NCBI GenBank assembly: GCA_958496175.1
Contig: OY292274.1
Location: forward strand, 1,116,001-1,180,000
Length of the DNA: 64,000 nt
Direction of reading: 5' to 3'
Origin: Sisyra terminalis
Lineage: Eukaryota > Arthropoda > Insecta > Neuroptera > Sisyridae
Part shown: positions 1 to 11,810 of the stretch, one piece after another
Layout of the letters: the number at the start of each line of letters is the position of its first letter
Position numbering within the stretch: the stretch's first letter is position 1
Notes under the pieces: model-generated
Databases searched by the model: none
What the model was told of the DNA's origin: nothing
Seen by the model: only the letters and a program-made list of their open reading frames with translations
Made by a program: the position numbers and the translations under genes

Positions 1-3000
1 AACGATGTCCTTCTTGTATCAAAAATTTGGAACAAAGTATATGCGAGATGACCTGTAGTCCAAACCAGACACAGTTTTTAAATAATGTAAAATGCCAGAA
101 AGATAAAACAAGTTGGTATACTGTTTGAATATTTTTTCGAAGATATTAATTTATAATTATTGTTACTATTTTAGCTCATATTCAGGTTGTTGTAAACATA
201 ACTTATCATTTAAGTTATTCGTATATGAACTTCACGTATGAATCTTGTAAAGGGATTATTCAACCCTCTACTCAAGATTATGTAATGAATATAGCTTGCG
301 GTCAATATAACTATCTTACGTGTGATGCACAAAAGTAAATGATTTTTCAATAAATGTATTCCAATTTTCAAATTTATTTTCATTTCATAGATGGTTCACA
401 TTTATGGGCAATGCAAAAGAAAATTCAGAGACTCCATTCAACATAGTTTACGATTCAAGTGAATTTGATGGTATGCTATATTTAAACGATGTGTACCCTT
501 GTTATGAAGCCTACGTAAGTTTTATTAACTAAATATTTTTATTTTTTTAATAATTTTTATTTTTCAGCCAGGCGATGTCGCGTGTAGTTGTGTTGATTGT
601 GCAAATGCTTGTCCTTTTATTGATCCAACAGTTTTGGATTCAGGAACATTCACTATAGGAGTTGTAAATGGTCCTGCTTTAATAACAGCGATTTTATTAT
701 TAGTCTTAGGAATTACAGCGATAATAACTGTAATCATTATAAAAAAGAGGAGAAAATTGAAAACTATAAATGGTATGTTCGATTGATTTTTCTTTTATGT
801 AATAACAATACAAATAAAGTTTACACCGCAGATGTTGCTGAAGATGTACAAAAACAGTCCAAAGACAACATACTAGTTTCTTGTGGAAAATCGATGAATA
901 AAGCTTTTGAAACTTTTTTCCGTTGGTGGGGCACAGGTATGTGTGTTTAATTATTTTTTATTGAATATATTAATAGCTCATATTACTAAATAAGTTCTAT
1001 TTTAATGCATAATTATGTAGTTTACAATTAACTAATTTAGTTTATGCTAATCCCAAATGTTGGTGTAGAAATTTGTCATAGTAAGTTATTAACGTATATT
1101 AACTGTAAAAGTTTGCATTTTTTCGTGAAAACTGTTTAATTTTCTACAAGATTTTGTATTCATGCAGAATTAATCCTGAAAAGGACTGACTTTATGTATT
1201 GAGAAGCTTTAATTTAAGTAATGAAACGAGGTTTTTCTCCAAATAAACAGTAATTAAAAATGGTCATTTGCTTTAATATCCACGGACAAATTTTTCACAA
1301 AAAATCTGTGATAAAATACCCTCGGGAAAAATATTTATGCTAATAATATTGTGGGTTTCCTATCTTTCATATATATCTCCATAATATATCAGTTTCCCAT
1401 TTTGTACATTCTGAATTCAATGGGGTCGAAAGACATTGTCTTATTGATACATAACTCCATGAAAAATATACAAAGGAAATATTTTTGGTTAATTAAATAA
1501 CAATGAAATCTATCATAAATATATTTACTTTTAAGAAGATAGTATTCTTTTTAACTAATATCACTTAGAAATCTAAACGCTGACATATTTCTTCTGTGGA
1601 TATTAACGCTTATTTATTAGATTCATTTTTCAACAAAGTTATACGTAATCTAAACCGACAGTTTTGTTATGGTTCAAATAAACTGCAGTAGTTATTTACC
1701 AGAAGTTTTGAATGTTGATAGTTGAACCCAAAAATAAGTAACTCTTGATTTCTACAGTTTATCTTAATACGTTAAGCTAGAAGAACAGTGGCAAATCTTT
1801 TTCAAGTAGGGGGTCAAGTTTTTTTCATATTTTTTTTGTATTAGCTCGTGGGTCTTAAGTAGCCAATGAACACATGCTTTATTATTATGTTATATATTAC
1901 GGCTCAAGTATACTTTAGCACACCCACAATCTGGCAACGTTGCATTTTCGACATTGTTTTTAATTTAATTCGCGATATTTTTGTTAAATCAATTCTTATA
2001 TGGTATAATTCGCTCTTTTGTGGCTAAATTTTCATTTTCTTATGGACCGATTTAATCGTGAATTAAATTAAAAACAAAGTCGAAAATGCAACATTGCCAG
2101 ATTGTGGGTGTGCTAAAGTACACATGAGCCTATATTACTATATAAATTGGACCACAATATATAAACATATTTGTAAAAAGTAATGCAGCTTACTAGTGGC
2201 CGAGTGGTCTAGGTGGCCGCTTACAAAACTGACAGGTTTTGGGTTCGATGCCAAGCAAATTTTCGATGTTTCTCCATTACGGATTTTTATTAAACCAAGA
2301 GTCGCTAAAGACCTTAGTAGTTATAAAGCGACGGTAAATAACAATAAAAAAAATAAAAAAGCGATGTAAGAGTCACATAAAACCCTTGACTTGACCAATA
2401 TTTAGACCCGGGGATCATAATTTCGCCATCACTGGACTTAAATCCATATTATACAACTTATACACAAAATTTGCGAAATTTTAACATGACTAAAATTTGA
2501 GTATTTAATTAAAGTTTTGTGAATATTTAGAAATATTTACGAGTATGCAATTATAGGAATTGTCATATACTTGGCGCAAACTTTCAGATAAAAGGAGACA
2601 TTCGTCTCGATATCCTTCCGTTGAAATTTCGCTAACTATATTAGAAAAATAGGCGATTTTGTCTATGAAATGCTTCCACTTATCAAATTCACTGAAACAT
2701 ACATGACTAATTTGTGTTTATATTGAACTTTTTCATTTAAGGAATTGCAAATCGTCCGTATTTGGTTTTGATGTTGTGTTCGTGGTTCATTATTGGTTGT
2801 GTATTTGGAATTGCACAATTAGAAATAACGATAGATCCAATTGAACTGTGGGCAGCTCCGCAAAGCAGAAGTCGTTTAGAAAAAACTTATTTTGATGATC
2901 ATTTTGGACCGTTTTATAGAACTGAACAGATTTTTTTCAAAGCTATTGATCTTCCTAACGTAAATATTTCATAATACTAAATTGATATCTCATTTAAAAA

Positions 3001-6000
3001 AATTATTACGAAATATAGATTGAATATGAAGGGAAAACTTATGGTCCAGCTTTCAATAAAACATTTTTGGAAACAATATTTCAACTGCAGGAAAGAATTC
3101 AAGGGGTATAAAAGCTTTTTTTCTTTTCAATTTTCCATAATAATTACTTAATTTCAAATTTAGATTGTAGCAGAGGACGGGACAACATTAGATAAAATTT
3201 GTTTCGCACCTATGACTAGTGACTTTACTGGTCCGGTTACAATTTCACAATGTACTGTAATGTCGGTTTTTGGCTATTTCCAAAATGATTTTTCTATTTT
3301 CAATCAAGAAAGTATTGATAAAGATAATGTAACTAGAAACTATTTAGACACCATGTTTGAATGTTTAAGGTAAGCATTAACATGCATTTTGCTATATTTT
3401 TTTTGGTTTGTATGTACACCAGCAACTAAATTTTTGTATCATTTCTAATATCCAATTGAACTGGAGTTTTGCATTTTGGATTAAAATAATTTTTCAAATT
3501 TTTCATTTTGAAAGAAACTTATTTTTATTACAGTAATTGTTATTCTGTGAATTGTTTGGCTCCATATGGTGGACCAATCGATCCAAAATTAGGTCTGGGC
3601 GGTTTTAAAATGGATCCTGAAACCAATGCTTTGGATTATACAAGTGCTACTGCTGTTATAATTACAATTTCTGTCAATAATTACAACGACAAAGTCAAAG
3701 TACAACCAGCTATTAATTGGGAAAAAAAGTTTGTATTTTGTTGACCATTTAGGGTATATTAATTTATTTAAAATGCGATTTTTAGGTTTATTGACTTACT
3801 GAAACACTGGGATTTAAATGAACGTCCTGAGTTTATTAGTATGGCATTTAGTAGTGAAAGTTCTATTGAGTTTGAATTAGAAAGAGAATCTGCAGCTGAA
3901 GCTTCTACTGTTATTATTAGTTACACTGTTATGTTTCTTTACATTACACTTGCGCTGGGACATATAAGATCAATAAAAAGTTTTTTTGTAAGTTTAAAAA
4001 AAGTATATTTTTTGTGAATTTAAAAGTCTGAAGGCATGAACCTAATGAATTTAAGGCATAAACTTTATTGGCTCTAGGTTCTGCGCAATAATCTTTTTTA
4101 AATCCAAATAAAATATCACCATCAAAAATAAAAGATATAAAAATAACGAACCAAGCACTAGCTGTTTTTTTTTTGCTAAGCTGAAGTTTGGAAAGTTATA
4201 GTCAGTTATAATTACCAAAATTTACCTTAGGTTTTGACTAAAAAATCTATCTAACTTTTTTCGAGAAAATTTAAAAAATAATTCCATCAATTCATATTAA
4301 TTTTTATTATGATTTATATATAAAAATATATAATACTCATTAAGAAATATACACTATATATGGGAACAATGGAGGAAAGTATTTTTCTTCAATTTTTGTA
4401 CCAATACTGCTTTTCGATATAAACATATTGTAAAAATGGAACGTATATTTTTTGGAGAAACAAATTTTTTGTGCAGTTTAAAATTAAAGATCTGACGATT
4501 TTAACAATTACAGCTATTATCTTTCCAAAAATAAAATCGTATTGAAGCCAATTTAAGCCTCAGACGTTTTGTATTTTCGTACTACAAAAATAGGATTTCT
4601 TTTTTACATTTTATGGTATTAATTTATGCTTTTAAGGTGGATACAAAAATTTTATTGGGGATTGGAGGAATATCCGTAATGATTTCGTCTCTTTTATGTT
4701 CAATTGGAATATTCGGATATGTCGGTGTTGCTACTACTGTACTAACAATTGAGGTACTCCCATTCTTGGTTTTAGCTGTGGGGGTCGATAATGTTTTCAT
4801 TTTGGTACAAACTTTTCAAAGAATGCCACGGTAAGCTATCTTTGAAAGTGGAAAATAAAAAAATAAAACGTTTCTTTTTTTTTAGAAATCCAAAAATATC
4901 TCAAGCAGAACATGTTGGTGAGATGTTAGCCCATGTAGGCCCAACAATGCTATTAACTAGTCTATCAGAATGTTCTTGTTTTGCCCTTGGTAAATTATTC
5001 GTTTATTTTTATAAAAAAAATTGATATTTTTTCATTTTCAAAATTATGATTTAGGGGCGTTAGCAAGTATGCCCGCTATGCGTTCTTTCGCTATGTATGC
5101 TGCTGTAGCATTATTGATCAATTTCATATTACAATTAACTGGATTTATTTCCGTTCTTACTTTAGATGATTTACGATACCAGGTTCGATAAATCGAATTT
5201 TTATTTAAAAAGTTATTCTAAACCAATTGATTTAATTTATTTTAGAGACAACGCATCGACTTGTTTTGTTGCTTTAAGATAAATAATATAAAAAGAGAAA
5301 ATGACGAAGATAAAGGAAAAGGGATTTTGTACAGGCTGTGGGGGAAATACTATGTGCCGAATTTGATGAAGTAAATGATGAATTATCAAAAATAATTACA
5401 ATGTAGTTTCTATTGTTATTTATAGGTCTCCCGTGCGTGTCGTTGTTGTGTTTGTATTTTTAATTTGGTCATGTGCAAGTATATGCATGGTACCTAGTAT
5501 AGAGCCTGGATTAGATCAACAGCTCTCTATGCCTGATGATAGTTACATTCTAAAATACTTTGATGTAAGAATAACATAAATCTTTGAATGCCTCCATTTT
5601 TAATAATTTTTTATTTAGTATATGAATGATTTATTTTCAATTGGACCACCAGTATATTGGGTTGTAAAGCCTGGTTTAGACTATAGTCAAACGCCAGTTC
5701 AGAATATAATATGTGGAGGACGAGGTTGTGATGACTTTTCACTCAATGTTCAGTTATATTCAGCATCAAAAAATCCAGAAATGTATGTAAGCCGTTGAAG
5801 CTATATTTTTTAAAAAATTGTGAAAAAATAATTGTTTTAGCACTTATATGGCGACTCCTGCAAACTCTTGGTTAGACGACTATTTTGATTGGAGCAGCCT
5901 TTCGCAATATTGTTGCAAATATTTCACATCTAACGATTCTTTTTGTCCTCACACTGTTACGGGTATGTTTTTGGAAACAAGTATAACATTACAAATTCTA

Positions 6001-9000
6001 TTATATGGGCTATTTTCACAGGAAATGAATGCCAACCGTGTGTGATAAATTTGAATGAAGATGGTTCTCGACCTATTCAAGAAGATTTTAATAAATATTT
6101 GCCATTCTTTTTGCAAGACAATCCTGATACAAGTTGTGCTAAAAGTGGTCATCCGAGTTATGGCTCTGTAAGTATATTTTTTTATATAATATAATAGTAT
6201 ATAGTTAAATAGTTATAAACAAGGGCGGAATCAGTATTTTTTCTGGGGGGGGGCATAATATCATCTTTCATTTGCAACTGCAGAAATAAACTAGCGTTTC
6301 ACTAATGTTCTTGCTGTTATTTTATTTTATATATTTTAACAACTCTAATAATTTTATTTGGTTCTAAGTATATACTGTGATGGAATCTCCACAGTACACA
6401 AAAATACGTGGGGGGCACGTGCCCCTGTGCACCCCCTTCTTAAATCAGCCATTGGTTATAAATAACAACACAATCAATATTAAGGGTGCATCATGGTAGA
6501 AATAACTATGATAAAAATTAAATGTGTAATCAAAACTACAAAAAAAAATATTTCTTACAATGGATTTTTTATAAACGTGTCAAACTGAAAACCTCCTATT
6601 TTATTGTCAGTTAAAAAGTTACAACACAATTAAAAATAGAACATTACAATAAATTTTACTAGTTATACGATTCTGCGATGCAGTTATTATTTATCTTATA
6701 TAAACAATTAGCATTGTAGATTAAAGTACTTATAATTATATTGTTTTTAAGCCGAAAAAAAAATTTCAATAGACTATAATCACATTTTTTTTAATCTAAA
6801 AAAGGCATTATGAAAGTGAGAAAAACCCATATTTTAGTTCTGCAAAATTTATATTTCGATAGAAATTTTTTATAAATATTTAAAAGCAAATGAGAGTCCG
6901 AAAACAATCGGTGGTATTTATGGGTCTTTTGTGACGTCATAGTCCATTGAAACCGAGATGTATACAGATCATTGAGTGTTTGTCATAAAAATAATAATAA
7001 TTTATACAATTTTTTAAATTTTCCGCTACGGAAAACATTTTTATACCCTAAAAATTACTCTCGTTTTTTTCTTTTGTACAGATAAACGTTAATTGTGTGT
7101 AGTGCATATAAAAACTAAGCTTTTCATTTATCATTTCAATATTGAGTCATTTAATACAAGCTAGAAAAACTGTTTTCCAAACAATCAATCTATTCAAAAC
7201 AGATTTGAAAAATATTGACCTTGACTAGAAAATATGGAAAATTTTTATATTTTTATATTTTCAAAAAACATATGTCATTGTTATGGACTTATAATAAGTT
7301 TTAAAGGAAAACTTTATTTTCGCAATTAATCAAATTATATTTGAAATTTGGAGAAAAGTGTGATAAATAATTTTCCGATAGTTCCAAAGCGAAAAGTGTA
7401 GAAAAAACCATTGGATGATAGCAATGAATAAACGGCCTTAGAAAGGTATTGGGACCATTTTTGAAGCGTATGTTGATACAAAAAAGATACGTTAATACGC
7501 CAAGTTTCAGCTTTCTATGTCTTTTTATTTGAGAATAAATCGAAAAAAATTATAAATCAAAAAATATTTGGTTCAAGTCCATTTCAACACACCTACAATC
7601 TGACAACGTTGCATTTTCGACTTTGTTTATAATTTAATTCACGATATTTTTGTTAATTCAATTCTAATATGGTATAATTCTCTCTTTTGTGGCTAAACTT
7701 TCATTATGGACCGATTTAATCGCGAATTAAATTAAAAACAAAGTTGAAAATGCAACGTTGCCAGATTGTGGGTGTGCTAAAATGAACTTGAGCCCAATAT
7801 TTTTTTCTCAACGATGAGAAAAAGTTTACGAAGTGTTATAAGATATACCTGGCTTCACTAAATTCCATTTGAATGATTTAAACAACCTTAATATTTGTAT
7901 TCATATAATATTTGTCATATAGGAAAACATTTATGGAATTTAAAGTTTCTGTACTGTGACGTCATTTTAATGCCGGATCAATAGAAGCTCGTTTTAGGCA
8001 TTTTAAATTTAACGTTTTCTTTGCATTTTTAAATTAATATTTTTTTATTTTATCGAGTAAAGTAAAAAATTAATAACTATATCACGTTTTAATACTCTAG
8101 TAGTTTAGAATATTTTAAATAATTATTAGGACATTAGTGCATTAGGTTTATTAGATAAATATATATTTTTTGTATGATCAGCGAGCATTTTTCATGAGAT
8201 TGATAAATTTTAATAATTCGTTTTTTATTTAATAGACTATATACCTATTGAAGTTGGTTCCATTTATTCAAAATCCTTTTTTGTTCTTTACCACAAAAAC
8301 ACGGTTTATTTTTGACCAATCTGATAATAAATATTTGAAACTAATATAGTGTATAGATAGTAAAAATACCTATAAATGATGTTAAAAGATTGATATTGAG
8401 GGTTGAAAAGAAAAACAGAATATGCCATACTTGTGTCGATTCAATTGTGTTTTAAAAGTACGTGATATGCGTATTTCGATATGTTCTGTGTAATTTGATT
8501 TCAAGCATTGAGAAGTGTTTTATTTTTTACAGGCTGTAAACTATATTACAAATAATAACGGAACTGTTCAAGCTCAAGAATTTAATATGATGTCTTATCA
8601 TACAATATTAAGAACATCGAAAGATTTTTATGAAGCTTTGAGATATGCTCGATTTATTTCTGATAATTTGACTCGAACGATCAATCAAGTTTCAACGAGT
8701 GATGATATTGAAATATTTCCTTACAGGTAATCTTTTTATTGTTAAAACAATTTCTTTGAAATAATCTAAGGATCAATTGTTTTGCTTTTTAGTGTATTTT
8801 ACGTTTTTTATGAGCAATATTTAACGATTTGGAGTGATTCATTTGAATCATTAGGTCTTTCATTGACCGCTGTTTTTGTAATGACTTTAATTTTCACTGG
8901 TCTATCGTTATTTTCATCGATAATTGTAATATTTACTGTAATATTAATTCTTCTTAATGTTGGCGGTGCTCTCTATTTATGGAATGTTAGTTTAAATGCA

Positions 9001-9442
9001 GTGTCGTTAGTTAATCTTGTTATGGTAAGTTTTTAAAAGTGTTAATATCTTTTTTTTTCTACTAAGGGGTTCTGTTTTAGGCTACTGGTATTTCAGTCGA
9101 ATTTTGCAGTAATATTGTTCACGCTTATAATACATCGAAAGCGAGAACGAGCTTGCAAAAAGCAACAGATGCACTTACTAATATGGGTAGTTCTGTTTTA
9201 TCGGGAATTACGTTTACGAAGTTTTTCGGTGTTATAGTCTTAGCTTTTGCGAAATCGCAAATATTTAGAGTTTTTTATTTTCGAATGTATTTATGTATTG
9301 TGATAGTTGGAGCTTCCCATGGCCTTATTTTATTACCTGTTCTTTTGAGTATTTTTGGTAAGTGTTTTTAAAACAAAAAGATAAAGAGCAAGAACAAATA
9401 TTTATATATAACCATTTTTTTTTAGGCGCAAATGAAAAATGA
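1..9442 (+). CDS. NPC1: Niemann-Pick C1 family sterol transporter, 3' portion (22 exons, 5' end outside window)
   Basis: Polytopic endosomal/plasma-membrane protein that moves sterol across or into membranes. Exons read: 1-111, 175-334, 391-514, 568-772, 832-936, 2742-2959, 3019-3105, 3164-3369, 3534-3728, 3786-3987, 4637-4830, 4886-4989, 5055-5182, 5246-5370, 5426-5564, 5619-5782, 5841-5962, 6022-6167, 8533-8726, 8793-9024, 9081-9357, 9426-9442. They join in one frame to about 1150 residues (vertebrate NPC1 is near 1280; roughly the first 90 are missing here). Visible: the Cys-rich N-terminal domain (CPSC, CEMTCSP), a first membrane helix (exon 4), the ELWAAP and [10 protein letters not shown] segments, a sterol-sensing domain at about residues 505-680 ([19 protein letters not shown]), [12 protein letters not shown], and C-terminal helices with [12 protein letters not shown]. 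The first intron's donor (GTTGGT) is weak. The linker lacks the vertebrate proline run and the tail ends GANEK, without a di-leucine lysosomal signal, which may fit an NPC1b-type paralogue (inference). Confidence 0.93.
1901..2130. mobile_element. MITE family A, copy 1 (hAT-type, in NPC1 intron 5)
   Basis: A 230-bp element with terminal inverted repeats of about 75 bp starting GGCTCAWGT and containing CACACCCACAATCTGGCAA. It is flanked on both sides by the same 8 bases, TATATTAC (1893-1900 and 2131-2138), the target-duplication length of hAT elements. It has no coding capacity. Related copies lie at 7570-7794, 26767-26950 and, as a half element, 48708-48767. Confidence 0.88.
2191..2362 (+). 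mobile_element. tRNA-derived SINE, copy 1
   Basis: Shows an A-box-like TGGCCGAGTGG and a B-box-like GGTTTTGGGTTCGATGCC, then a non-tRNA body with GAGTCGCTAAAGACCTTAG and a tail of AATAAAAA type. The same head and body recur inverted at 37076-37231, so this is a dispersed SINE and not a functional tRNA gene. It sits in NPC1 intron 5 just after a MITE. Confidence 0.8.
6220..6454. mobile_element. MITE family B, copy 1 (hAT-type, in NPC1 intron 18)
   Basis: A 235-bp element with diverged terminal inverted repeats (CAAGGGCGGAATCAG at the left, CTTAAATCAGCCATTG at the right). Both flanks carry the 8 bases GTTATAAA (6212-6219 and 6455-6462), a perfect hAT-length target duplication. Internal marks are a G run and TCCACAGTACACAAAAATACG. 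Other copies: 25059-25294 and, inverted, 49178-49438. Confidence 0.85.
7570..7794. mobile_element. MITE family A, copy 2 (in NPC1 intron 18)
   Basis: A 225-bp relative of the element at 1901-2130 with the same inverted ends and centre. Flanking octamers AAATATTT and CAATATTT match at 7 of 8 positions. NPC1 intron 18 (6168-8532, 2.4 kb) is the largest intron of the gene in the window, and both recognisable insertions in it are MITEs. Confidence 0.83.
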
Positions 9443-9826
9443 TTATTTTATAATTATTAATTTAAAAGTTTATTTTATTTTATATCAAAAGAAAATATAT
9501 TTCATTATTTAAGAAAATATTTTGTTTTTATTTTTGGTTTACATATGCCATATAAAATATAAAAAAAAATGAATAAAATCATAATTTTAACACAATGAGT
9601 ACTTCTTAATTTTATAATAAGCACATATTTTAGTATATATATACTTTAATTTATAATCACAATGAGGCATTTCTTATGGTGTTTCTAAAATATCTATTTT
9701 TTAATATTTGCTTTTCTTAGATTTTGGTTATACACCGATTTTTGATGAGCGTGTTTGTTTAAATTTGTTGCTTTTTTATCTGAAACAATTAATAGTTGCA
9801 TAAGTCGTTATGGTTGTTCACAGATT

Positions 9827-11223
9827 TCATTTGAAAATACCTTGAATACTTTGCGAAGATATTAAATTTTTTTTGAATTTTTCCAATGCCATTAAACGTT
9901 TTTTTTCTATCTCTTCCGGTGTACATTGATTTCTGATATTTGAATTATCTGAAAAGCAGGAAGAAAATTGCATTTGTAAAAATTTAATTAATGATTTTGA
10001 TTTTAAAAAGGTCGTTGCATTAATATGATGAAAATTGTATTTAAATCATAAAAAATATGATTTTTTTTAAAAAAGTACTCCCTGAATGTCTCGTCCACTT
10101 TTAAACACTGAAATGTAATGAATAGCTTTACCTTGACTATTTAAATTGCTGTGACTGGGAAAATCTTCGATTTTTTCAAGCGCATATTTATTATTTACTT
10201 CTTCAGTGGTAGCTAAAATAATGTATGCAAATATTGTGTGTTGTAAATATACTACTATTACATAATTACTTACGAAATGAATGATTCCGGCACTGAAAAT
10301 TTTTAGAAGCATTTCCTTGAAAGGATAAATTACCACTTGATTCTGATCGACCAAATTTAGTTTTTGTTGATTTTAATTCAGTCTCTGTTCTTGAAATCTG
10401 GTTATGTTTAAATGTAGTTGTATTTGATTTTTCTTTAGTACTTGTACTGGTAGGAAGATTGGATTGACTTTTCACAGATGAAACTAGATTATTTATAGGT
10501 TCCTTCAATAGTTTGTTGGAGTTTAATGGCACATTATTATTAAGTATAGCTTGAGATCCGGTTTCTACTTGTGTAAAATTATCTAAAGTTTCATCATCTA
10601 TTGTACCTAGCAATAAATCAAAAGAATCGTCCAACACTTTTGGATCTTTTATTTCGGAAAGTGTTGTTAAAATTCCTTTTTTCTGTTTATCACAAACAGT
10701 TTGATTTTCATTTTCTTGGTCTGCATTGCTTTCAAAAAAATCATCATTATCGAAAAAATGTTCAAAGTTTATACTTTCAACACTTTCGGTACTATTTGTT
10801 GAAACACTGTTCTTTCTTTGGTTCATTTCTTTCAGGAAATGTTCAAATTTTTGCTTGAAGAAGTCAATATCATTTGGGTTTCGTTTACGTCTAAATGGAC
10901 AGTTGTTTTTTACATCGGTAAGCCGTGAACGTGAAAAAGCGGATTTATAGTTTTTGGATCTGGACTTTTGTATTGTACGTTGCGGTGAATTTCCATCCCA
11001 AATTATCTCAAATTCGTGAGATTCTTTGCTGCACATATATTCTGGACTGCTGGTGTAGGGTGAATCTAATTTTGACGATTTTGGAGTACTTTGTAATGGA
11101 CTTGCCGATAACTCTGCACCTGCAATTATAATATGCGATATAAAAAATCCAAATTATACACTAAATAATAAATATACCATCCATTAATCTCGTTTGTCCT
11201 GATTTTCTGGTTGGGGTGTTCAT
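9827..11223 (-). CDS. ETAA1-like protein (putative RPA-binding ATR activator)
   Basis: Four exons on the minus strand: 11178-11223, 10274-11119, 10132-10212, 9827-9948; phases match and give 364 residues. Most of the protein is low-complexity and Ser/Asn/Lys rich. Recognisable parts: EIIWDGNSPQR (Trp56), like the Trp-containing WDPxSP block in the ATR-activating segment of ETAA1; a predicted helical stretch at about 99-118; an acidic-hydrophobic stretch at about 179-197 (DDSFDLLLGTIDDETLDNF) that could bind the RPA70 N domain; and the C-terminal block CTPEEIEKKRLMALEKF (333-349), like the RPA32-binding helix shared by ETAA1, SMARCAL1, TIPIN and UNG2. ETAA1 is recruited to RPA-coated DNA and switches on ATR. 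The assignment rests on both short motifs at the right ends; overall similarity must be low, since vertebrate ETAA1 is over 900 residues. Confidence 0.66.
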
Positions 11224-11810
11224 TTTAAATGGTTTTTATAAACACAAAAAAATATATATCCATTTAAATTATTTCAGGATAACACCGAGTTTATAAAACC
11301 ACAAGTAAAGAAGATAAAAACTCTTTTCTGCACTTCTATTTATAATTGACGAAAAAGTAAAATTTGATAAGTATAACAAATATAAACTTATTTTATTAAA
11401 AGATAAGTAGTTTTTGTAAATCAACTTTTAATTCAATTTAATGGTTTTTGAAGGTTATGCATAGGACCATGGGAGGCTAACTTGTAAGGACTGCGATGAC
11501 TGCGATTCATTATAGCGCATTCTGCAGAAAAAACTCCAAACTAAATAATAGACAAAGATAAAAGCGTGCGTAACCTACATAACTCTCCATATAGATAAAG
11601 TGAGATAAAGTTTGGTCGATGTAACTGGTTTTTACTTTATCGGCGTAATGGAACAATTCAAAATTGTTTATTCAAAGATTTTGACAGATATCCATGTTTC
11701 GATTAATGAAGGTTAAATCCAGGAAATCTTGGAAATTATCGGAGTTAACCAGTAATTAATTGCTTATAAAATTATATATTTTTAAATCCTATTAATTTCT
11801 TTTATTAAAA
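11224..11810. promoter_or_regulatory. Shared promoter region between ETAA1-like and CDIN1
   Basis: The start codons of the two divergent genes are 588 bp apart, so this interval should contain both promoters and 5' leaders. It has a short direct repeat GACTGCGAT (twice within 11490-11504). No TATA box is evident at a fixed distance from either start. Its promoter role is inferred from gene arrangement. Confidence 0.55.

Noticed and set aside
2191..2260. A functional leucine or serine tRNA gene
   Set aside because: The head has Pol III box-like sequence but no convincing cloverleaf, and the same head plus a non-tRNA body is repeated at 37076-37231, so it is a SINE.
6930..6940. Recurrent TGACGTCA sites (about 6932, 7958, 20122, 50732) as a regulatory network
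   Set aside because: Four 7-8-bp matches scattered in introns and repeats over 64 kb give no positional pattern relative to the genes.
10601..11131. Plus-strand frames of 68-85 codons opposite the ETAA1-like gene
   Set aside because: They are antisense to exon 2 of the ETAA1-like gene, whose splice phases and end motifs support the minus strand.
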